Below, piece by piece: positions 9,138-15,116 of a DNA stretch of 64,000 nt. Made by a program: the position numbers and the translations under genes. Origin of the DNA: Dickeya zeae NCPPB 2538 (GTDB lineage Bacteria > Pseudomonadota > Gammaproteobacteria > Enterobacterales > Enterobacteriaceae); assembly GCF_000406165.1 (NCBI RefSeq), contig NZ_CM001977.1, positions 1,127,141-1,191,140 on the forward strand, written 5' to 3'. The notes beneath the pieces are model-generated. The model had not been told where the DNA came from. It saw nothing but the letters and a program-made list of their open reading frames with translations, and did not search any database. Each line of letters starts with the position of its first letter. Position 1 is the stretch's first letter.

Positions 9138-9530
9138 ATGAGAATGACCTCTATTGGCATTTTTATGCTGGCTACCTTGCCTTTTGTCAGTGAAGCAGCA
9201 ACCAGCATCACGATTGATGCTCTGCGTAATTGTCAGACAGCGCCATTAGTAGACACGGTGTCGGGTACATCGGCTAAATTCTCCTTAGAACCAGGAAGGT
9301 ATGTTTTATCGCTTGTATCTAACACGATGAACTGTACCAGCTCTTCTGGCTGTATTATTGATACCGTCATGGTGCAGGGTGGGTTTAAAAACGCGCGTTG
9401 GGGTGTTTCTGTTACCAGTAATCCGGTTGTGGTAGATTCAACCGGCTCAGCGTTTATCGCCTATGTTAGCGATGACAATTGTTCTGATAATATTGGTCAG
9501 GCCACGTTGTTGATACAAAAAGCAAACTAA
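9138..9530 (+). CDS. Small secreted protein of unknown function
   Basis: A 130-residue protein that I do not recognise. Residues 1-20 form a typical signal peptide (MRMTSIGIFMLATLPFVSEA), so the mature protein of about 110 residues should be exported. It has four cysteines, C32, C66, C72 and C115, which could form two disulfides. The rest is rich in Ser, Thr, Val and Gly with alternating beta-strand patterns such as GRYVLSLVSN and NPVVVDSTGSAFIAYV, suggesting a small beta-sandwich. The ATG has AGGAGA 8 bp upstream and its own promoter and terminator. It stands alone next to chemotaxis and pectinase genes, so a role outside the cell is an inference only. Confidence 0.75.
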   Translation: MRMTSIGIFMLATLPFVSEAATSITIDALRNCQTAPLVDTVSGTSAKFSLEPGRYVLSLVSNTMNCTSSSGCIIDTVMVQGGFKNARWGVSVTSNPVVVDSTGSAFIAYVSDDNCSDNIGQATLLIQKAN

Positions 9531-10223
9531 TCGAGTGATGGCCTGTAGCCGAATTAGCTGTCGGGTACAGGCTGATGGTTTGCTTGTTGGGATTAAATCA
9601 ATTTCCACCGTGAATATAAACGTGTTGTAGTGTTGGTGATGTGTTTATGCATCCAAGATTATTGACGGTGCTCGCTTGAAAATAGCGCCTCATCGGAGTG
9701 AATCCTACGGCGTTATTCTTTTCTGTTACTACTGCGCTTATATAGAGAACCTGTTTTTGAGTGAGTGTTTTCTATCTCCTCCCGCCCCTGTATCGTTTCA
9801 GGTGATCGTGATCGCATTTCATTATGAAAGAAAATGAGAATGTTAGCCTGAGAACGTTTTAGTCCGGGGGAAATACGTTTTGTTTTCTTTTTCAAATCAG
9901 TGATGTCAGCATCAAATTTGCCATATCCTGGGGGAAGGCTTGCTTAACGTTATGATACTGTTGACTCATCGTATTAGGGCGCGGTGCCTGTCTTTTCACC
10001 GTGCGACAGCTTACTGAGTGATGTCGGGGGTTGTTATGCCATGCAGAGAGTAAACCGGATTTACTGATGAATACTCTTTTTTATGCTTAAAAAGCATATA
10101 AGTAATCTTTATGTTTTCTGCTATTTAAAAGGGGGGTGCTAATTTTATTAGATATAGGGTATGTGATTGGCGAGTGTGGCATAAAAAATTGATAATACAA
10201 CCTCATAAAAAGGTGTTAAACAA
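9531..10223. other. Intergenic region upstream of the chemoreceptor gene
   Basis: This 693-bp gap is AT-rich and holds no convincing gene. It begins with a terminator hairpin. Short open frames, for example 9713-9895 on the minus strand, lack ribosome sites and recognisable features. No clear sigma-28 flagellar promoter was seen before the chemoreceptor gene. Confidence 0.55.
9541..9572 (+). terminator. Hairpin downstream of the secreted protein gene
   Basis: GCCTGTA at 9541-9547 pairs with TACAGGC at 9566-9572, and CCGA/TCGG extends the stem inward past one G-G mismatch. The T tail is poor. It starts 10 bp after the stop codon. Confidence 0.55.
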
Positions 10224-11816
10224 ATGAAAATATCTCTTGCCAGGAAGATTTGGCTTCCACTTATCATTAGTTTGTTATGTCTGGCAGGGACGCTGCTTTA
10301 TGGATCGATGAAAATTAAGCAAGATCAATTATCACTGAGGGAAATGGAGTTAATGCATGTGACTCAGCTGGCGTTGGGGATTGTAAAAACCAATGCTGAG
10401 TTAGCCAGCAGCGGAGCGATTTCTTTAGAGGAAGCTCAGCGGCGTGCAATGAGGTCTATAAAAGATTTACGCTATGGTGATTCAGGTTATTTCACCATTC
10501 TCAACTCCGAACCCCGCGTCTTAATGCACCCGATTAATGAAAAGCTGATTGGTCAAGGGCCAGATGTAAAAGACGCTAACGGTACCTTTATTTACCGGGA
10601 TATGGTGGCCGTGACAAAGAACAGTGAAGCGGGTTATACGGCTTACGCTTTCCCCCGTCCCGGTTCCACCGTTGCACAACCTAAAGCAGCCTATAATTTA
10701 CGCTATGCGCCCTGGGATTGGATAATCACGACCGGGCTGTATATTGATGATATTAATGAGGCGTTTACTCATTCTTTATATAACAACGGCATGATTTTTA
10801 TCTTAGTCAGCGTGTTACTTTCGCTGCTGGTTTACTGGATAAATCGCAGTATCTTGCGTGTACTGGGTGGTGAACCGTCTTATGCCGCAGAAGTCGTAGA
10901 GCGTATCGCGGCGGGGGATTTATCGCATTCGGTGACGACATTGCCAGGTGATAATATCAGCCTGCTGCATGAAATGGAGATGATGCGCAAACAGCTGATT
11001 ACTGTCATCGAAGATATTCGTGCCGGTGCAGAGGTGATTGATGCCAGTAGTGGTGAGGTGATCGCCGGTAATAGCGACTTGTCCTCTTATACGGAACGGC
11101 AGGCTAGCGCACTGGAGAAAACCTCGGCGAGTATGGAGGAAATTACCTCTACCGTTAAACAGAACGCCGACAATACGGAACAGGCCCGCCACCTGGCACA
11201 TTCGGCACTGGGCATTGCCTCTCGCGGTGGTGAAGTGATGCGGGAAGTGAACGACACCATGGATGGCATTTCTGAAAGCTCAGATAAAATCGCTAATATT
11301 ACCGAAGTGGTGAATAACATCGCATTCCAGACCAATATTCTTGCGCTGAACGCGGCGGTAGAGGCGGCGCGAGCCGGTGAACAAGGGCGTGGTTTTGCTG
11401 TTGTGGCCGGTGAAGTGCGAAGCCTGGCGTTACGCAGTGCGCAAGCCGCTGGAGAGATCAAAAGCCTGATAGAAGAGTCGGTTTCCCGCGTGAATAGTGG
11501 CTCGGCGAAGATAAAAATGGCCGACAGCAGCATCAAGGATGTCATCAGCGCGGTGCAGCATGTGGCGGACATTGTGTCAGAAATCGCGACGGCGACCAGC
11601 GAGCAGGGCAAAGGAATCAGCTATATCAATGAATCGATCGTCCAGATTGATTCTATCACTCAGCAGAATACCGCTCTGGCTCAACGGGCCGTCGCGGCGG
11701 CGAATGAACTGGAAATACAGGCTCAGGGGTTAAAAACCTCGGTTGCCTATTTTAATACCGACGGCGTGGATCATAGCCGGGGGGCGCTGGCGATTGGCCG
11801 GGTGTCATCACGGTAA
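10224..11816 (+). CDS. Methyl-accepting chemotaxis protein with a single Cache sensor domain
   Basis: Membrane chemoreceptor of 530 residues. The order is TM1 (about 8-28), a periplasmic single Cache domain (about 35-180, with YGDSGYFTIL and a WDWIITTGLYIDD end), TM2 (about 188-206), HAMP, and the cytoplasmic signalling domain. The hairpin tip that contacts CheA/CheW is intact (NAAVEAARAGEQGRGFAVVA). Single Cache receptors often bind small carboxylates or pyruvate-like ligands, but the ligand cannot be read here. The C-terminus ends in VSSR and lacks an NWETF-like pentapeptide for CheR tethering. A strong terminator follows. Confidence 0.92.
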   Translation: MKISLARKIWLPLIISLLCLAGTLLYGSMKIKQDQLSLREMELMHVTQLALGIVKTNAELASSGAISLEEAQRRAMRSIKDLRYGDSGYFTILNSEPRVLMHPINEKLIGQGPDVKDANGTFIYRDMVAVTKNSEAGYTAYAFPRPGSTVAQPKAAYNLRYAPWDWIITTGLYIDDINEAFTHSLYNNGMIFILVSVLLSLLVYWINRSILRVLGGEPSYAAEVVERIAAGDLSHSVTTLPGDNISLLHEMEMMRKQLITVIEDIRAGAEVIDASSGEVIAGNSDLSSYTERQASALEKTSASMEEITSTVKQNADNTEQARHLAHSALGIASRGGEVMREVNDTMDGISESSDKIANITEVVNNIAFQTNILALNAAVEAARAGEQGRGFAVVAGEVRSLALRSAQAAGEIKSLIEESVSRVNSGSAKIKMADSSIKDVISAVQHVADIVSEIATATSEQGKGISYINESIVQIDSITQQNTALAQRAVAAANELEIQAQGLKTSVAYFNTDGVDHSRGALAIGRVSSR

Positions 11817-11837
11817 CGTCAATCTACTCATAACACT

Positions 11838-11862
11838 GGCGGCCGGTAGATGGCCGCCTTTT
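11838..11862 (+). terminator. Rho-independent terminator of the chemoreceptor gene
   Basis: GGCGGCC at 11838-11844 pairs with GGCCGCC at 11852-11858 around a 7-nt loop, followed by TTTT. Confidence 0.85.
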
Positions 11863-12022
11863 CATCCTCGGGTACTCACTCACCGGGTTTGTTTGATTGG
11901 CACTCATTCTTGTCTTCTGGCGGTCTTTTCGGCCCTCTTTTGCCATGTTATGGCGCATCTCAATCACTTGTTTTACAAACCAAATCGTGATCGCCACAAC
12001 CGTTTTAGTCGGTAGACGGTGA

Positions 12023-12028
12023 TATATT
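12023..12028 (+). promoter_or_regulatory. Candidate -10 element of the polygalacturonase gene
   Basis: TATATT lies 8 bp upstream of the KdgR box, which would place the transcription start at the beginning of that operator. No good -35 hexamer is visible, so an activator may be needed. Confidence 0.4.
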
Positions 12029-12035
12029 CCTCATA

Positions 12036-12054
12036 AATGAAACATTGTTTTAGT
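12036..12054. promoter_or_regulatory. KdgR operator
   Basis: The 19-mer AATGAAACATTGTTTTAGT matches the Dickeya/Pectobacterium KdgR box consensus AATRAAAYRNYRTTTYATT at 18 of 19 positions. KdgR represses pectinase genes in these bacteria until pectin breakdown products appear. The box covers an in-frame ATG at 12037, so that codon is unlikely to be the real start of the polygalacturonase. Confidence 0.85.
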
Positions 12055-12066
12055 TGTGGGGTGGTT

Positions 12067-13449
12067 ATGCATAAAGGTGTGGCGTTTTCGTTGCTGGCAT
12101 CCTGCGCACTAGCAAGTGTGGCGGCTCAGGCGGCTCAGGCGGCTGAAGAGGTGGCGTTCCCGGACCGGGTCTGTAACGTGACGCAGTATGGTGCCGAAGG
12201 GCATCGTTTGCAGATTGCGCTGAACACGGAATCTTTTCAGAAAGCGATTGATGAATGCGCCTCTGCTGGTGGTGGCACCGTGCTGGTGCCGGCAGGAAAC
12301 TATCTGGTAGAACCTTTGTTCCTGAAAAGCAATGTTCGCCTGCATCTGGAAAAGAATGCCACCCTGGTGGCATCGACCGGAGAAAGCGCTTACCGCGCCA
12401 CCGACAGCACCCGTTACGCCGAAGCGGAAAATGGTTGGCTGCCGTTTATCAGCATTGCCGATGCACAGAATGTCGCTATTACCGGCGAAGGCACTATCGA
12501 TGGACAAGGTGCGGTGTGGTGGGAGCGCTGGCGTGCGGCGATTCGTGCCACCGGTAAGAAAGGCGGCACTGACCGCCCGCGATTGATTTATGTCACTCGC
12601 TCCAGTCGGGTGCTGATTGACGGCGTGACCCTGACTAACTCTCCCAGCTTCCATGTGGTGATGCGCTATGCCCATGATGTCACGGTGAACGGCACCACGA
12701 TTACTGCCCCCTGGCATGCGCCTAACACAGATGCTATCGACCCAATTGATAGCCAAAATATCCGTATTACCAATAATGTTATCGACTGCAACGATGATCA
12801 TATCGCTATCAAGGCGGAAAAACCGGACAGTCGCTTCCCGAACGGCGTGGTAGACAATATTTATATCGCCAACAACCTGTTAAAGCAGGGGCGCGGCATT
12901 TCCATCGGCAGTGAAACCTCTGGCGGCGTCAACAATGTGCTGGTGGAAAACAACCGTTTTGAAGAATCGATGTACGGTATTCGCATCAAGTCGTTGCGCG
13001 GCAAGGGCGGTGAGGTGAAGAACGTTACCTATCGTCATACCCGGATGGTGGATGTCGAGGTGCCGCTGGTGTTCTCGGGTTATTATCAGGCCGCGCCTAT
13101 CGTTCAGTCCGAGGTGGATAAATTGCTTCAGGCGGGCGGGTTTACGCTAGGCGAACAGATTTATCCGCCGGATACCGAGCCGGTTCAGCCGTTCGATAAA
13201 GTGAAAACGCCGCATTTCAGCCAGGTTACCATCGTTGATCTAGAATCAACCGGTCGTAGCAAGGCTGCCGGGTACATTATTGGCGTGCCGGAAGCACCGC
13301 TGAGTGGTTTCCATTTTGAACAGGTGCGGATTGACGCTGAAAAAGGATTGCGGGTGCGCAACGCGGAATTGGCGGCTAACGGGCTGACTCTTAACGTAAA
13401 ACAAGGAGAGGCGTTGCTGCTGGATAAAGGGGCGAACGTCACCCAATAA
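12067..13449 (+). CDS. pehN: GH28 polygalacturonase, PehN-like
   Basis: Secreted pectin-degrading glycoside hydrolase family 28 protein of 460 residues from the ATG at 12067. That start follows GGGGTGG and opens a signal peptide ending near AQAAQA; the upstream ATG at 12037 lies inside the KdgR box. The catalytic motifs NTD (D222) and DD (D243-D244) and the substrate motif RIK (306-308) are present. The usual GHG motif reads GRG with Arg at residue 276. It most resembles the PehV/W/X/N group of Dickeya exo-polygalacturonases. I choose pehN from the recollection that PehN is a low-activity homologue, so the symbol is less certain than the family. Confidence 0.8.
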   Translation: MHKGVAFSLLASCALASVAAQAAQAAEEVAFPDRVCNVTQYGAEGHRLQIALNTESFQKAIDECASAGGGTVLVPAGNYLVEPLFLKSNVRLHLEKNATLVASTGESAYRATDSTRYAEAENGWLPFISIADAQNVAITGEGTIDGQGAVWWERWRAAIRATGKKGGTDRPRLIYVTRSSRVLIDGVTLTNSPSFHVVMRYAHDVTVNGTTITAPWHAPNTDAIDPIDSQNIRITNNVIDCNDDHIAIKAEKPDSRFPNGVVDNIYIANNLLKQGRGISIGSETSGGVNNVLVENNRFEESMYGIRIKSLRGKGGEVKNVTYRHTRMVDVEVPLVFSGYYQAAPIVQSEVDKLLQAGGFTLGEQIYPPDTEPVQPFDKVKTPHFSQVTIVDLESTGRSKAAGYIIGVPEAPLSGFHFEQVRIDAEKGLRVRNAELAANGLTLNVKQGEALLLDKGANVTQ

Positions 13450-13454
13450 CGTAT

Positions 13455-13476
13455 CGGGAAGTGAGCGCACTTCCCG
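13455..13476. terminator. Hairpin between convergent polygalacturonase gene and ybaK
   Basis: CGGGAAGTG at 13455-13463 pairs perfectly with CACTTCCCG at 13468-13476 around AGCG. It begins 6 bp after the stop codon. No T run follows. Confidence 0.65.
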
Positions 13477-13568
13477 TGGAACGACGCTTATGAAGCGGTG
13501 GCAGAGGGCGACACTGGCCGTGGAACCCTCTGCCGCCGTCTTCTTCCTGATGATTAATATCGCTATGG

Positions 13569-14048
13569 TCAGTCGTGTTTGGCTATGTCGGCAAACTGGG
13601 CCTTCAGTACACTGGCCAGATCAGCCGCGGCCAGTTCGAGGTCTAATCCTCGTTTGCCACCTGAGACAAAAATGGTACTGAATTGCTGAGCACCTTCGTC
13701 GATTACCGTCGGCAACAGTTTTTTCTGCCCCAGCGGGCTGATACCCCCGACCAGGTAACCTGTCACCCGCTGGGCTATCTGTGGGTCTGCCATGTCGGCC
13801 TTTTTAGCCGCCAGCGCTTTGGCCACTTTTTTCAGATCCAACTGACTGGCGACCGGGGTCACCGCGACAGCCAGCTGTTTGGCATCGCCGTTGAGCGACA
13901 CCAGCAGGGTTTTGTAAACCTGCTGTTTATCCAGCCCGAGTTTGCGGGCGGCTTCTTCACCAAAATTGGTTTCATCAGCATCATGATGGTAGCTATGAAG
14001 CGTAAAGGTGATGTTTTGCTTCTCAAGCAGTTTGACTGCGGGTGTCAT
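13569..14048 (-). CDS. ybaK: Cys-tRNA(Pro)/Cys-tRNA(Cys) deacylase YbaK
   Basis: Trans-editing enzyme that removes cysteine wrongly attached to tRNA(Pro). The protein has 159 residues, the same as E. coli YbaK. Signatures are MTPAVKLLEK at the start, QVYKTLLVSLNGD, AVAVTPVASQLDLKKVAKAL, GYLVGGISPLGQKK and FVSGGKRGLDLEL. The frame opens seven codons earlier, but the ATG at 14048 gives the conserved N-terminus. It sits 17 bp after ybaP as a two-gene unit, with no room for the chiX RNA that lies between them in E. coli. Confidence 0.95.
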   Translation of the reverse strand: MTPAVKLLEKQNITFTLHSYHHDADETNFGEEAARKLGLDKQQVYKTLLVSLNGDAKQLAVAVTPVASQLDLKKVAKALAAKKADMADPQIAQRVTGYLVGGISPLGQKKLLPTVIDEGAQQFSTIFVSGGKRGLDLELAAADLASVLKAQFADIAKHD

Positions 14049-14065
14049 AATGTACTGTCCTTGCT

Positions 14066-14878
14066 TCAAAAGGTGGCCGCATGGGCCTGTAACAAGTCGG
14101 GCAGGTTATTTTCACCGTACAAATGCAGGGCGCCGACAGACACAACATAATTTCCCTGCGGCAGCGCGGCCAGTTGCTGTTGCCAGCGCTGATTGCGGTG
14201 ATTCATCAGCATTTCCGTTATTTCGTTGCTGAATGTGGACGGCACATTGTCCGCCCAGGTTGGTTTGTGATTGAGCCACCAACTGACCATCGTTTGCAAC
14301 AGGCGCGCGTTGGTATGCCAGTGGATAAGGGTGTCTTCCAAAAGAGGCAATCCACCCTGTGGTAATTGCAGCAACAAGTCGACCTGCTGTTGTTGGCCTT
14401 CCAGCTCGATGATGTTCACCCCTCTGTCGCGGGCGGCGTTAATCAACTGGTAATCGACGCCATAATCCGGTCGCAAGCCTAACATCATCGCCTGGCGAGC
14501 CTGTAGCATCAGTGCGGCCTGCCAGGCGGGAACCCTATCAATACTGTCGTAGCTGAACGACAGTTCCCGGCATATCTGTTGCAAGCGCTCAAGTGTGGCG
14601 GCGTCCAGACGTTCTGCCAACGGGGGCTCTGCGCCAATCGGGTCAAACGGTGAGTCACTGCCAGAGATATCCGCTTCCACGATGAGCGCGGTGGCCTGTT
14701 CAAGGCGGCCCAATAATTCAGCGGGTAAGGGGAACATATCCACCGTACCCATGTGAATACTGCCCACCAGATGGAACTGGCGTTGGTTAACGATCTCGAC
14801 ATCCAGCGCCGGGTAACGGTAACCCGCAGGCGCGAGAAGGCCGAGAAACGTCGCAATCTGGCGTATCAGCCGTTTCAT
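14066..14878 (-). CDS. ybaP: TraB/GumN family protein YbaP
   Basis: 270-residue member of the TraB/GumN family, close to E. coli YbaP (about 264). Function unproven; the family fold is thought to be related to metalloproteases. The two conserved Gly-x-His motifs are visible as VGSIHMGTVDMFPLP near the N-terminus and VGALHLYGENNLPDLL near the C-terminus. The ATG at 14878 follows GGAGATG; the frame extends a further 17 codons upstream without a better site. It is followed closely by ybaK on the same strand. Confidence 0.9.
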   Translation of the reverse strand: MKRLIRQIATFLGLLAPAGYRYPALDVEIVNQRQFHLVGSIHMGTVDMFPLPAELLGRLEQATALIVEADISGSDSPFDPIGAEPPLAERLDAATLERLQQICRELSFSYDSIDRVPAWQAALMLQARQAMMLGLRPDYGVDYQLINAARDRGVNIIELEGQQQQVDLLLQLPQGGLPLLEDTLIHWHTNARLLQTMVSWWLNHKPTWADNVPSTFSNEITEMLMNHRNQRWQQQLAALPQGNYVVSVGALHLYGENNLPDLLQAHAATF

Positions 14879-15053
14879 ATCGACATCTCCGGTAGTGGCG
14901 GTTTCGGGTGTCATCTTGCGAACAGACATTATGCCGTCGCAATGAAGACCTCTCGTGCCGTCAGGTTCCCTATGCTAAACGGTTCACCCGGCAAGTTGTA
15001 TCGCTAATTCGGCATGTCTGCTACGGTCGTGGTAAGAAAAAACGGTGTGAAAG

Positions 15054-15100
15054 CGGTGCGATGCAGTATATCGAGCGCGGTTCGATAGCACATCGCACCG
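15054..15100 (-). terminator. Long nested hairpin downstream of copA
   Basis: CGGTGCGATG at 15054-15063 pairs perfectly with CATCGCACCG at 15091-15100, and TATCGA at 15069-15074 pairs with TCGATA at 15082-15087 inside the loop. Read on the minus strand it lies just after the copA stop, and a T6 run follows about 11 nt beyond the stem. Terminator or mRNA 3'-end protector; uncertain. Confidence 0.5.
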
Positions 15101-15116
15101 AGAGAGGTGCCCCGAT

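Noticed and set aside
9713..9895. 60-codon minus-strand frame beginning MKKKTKRISPGLKR
   Set aside because: Highly charged, no ribosome site of quality, no neighbour on that strand; probably chance.
10100..10223. Sigma-28 flagellar promoter for the chemoreceptor gene
   Set aside because: No TAAA...GCCGATAA pattern was found at suitable spacing.
11990..12005. CRP site upstream of pehN (GTGATCGCCAC)
   Set aside because: The half-sites are too close and do not fit TGTGA-N6-TCACA.
14049..14065. chiX sRNA, which lies between ybaK and ybaP in E. coli
   Set aside because: Only 17 bp separate the genes here. A GACGGCATAATG stretch before ybaP recalls part of ChiX, but its terminator and 5' stem are missing.
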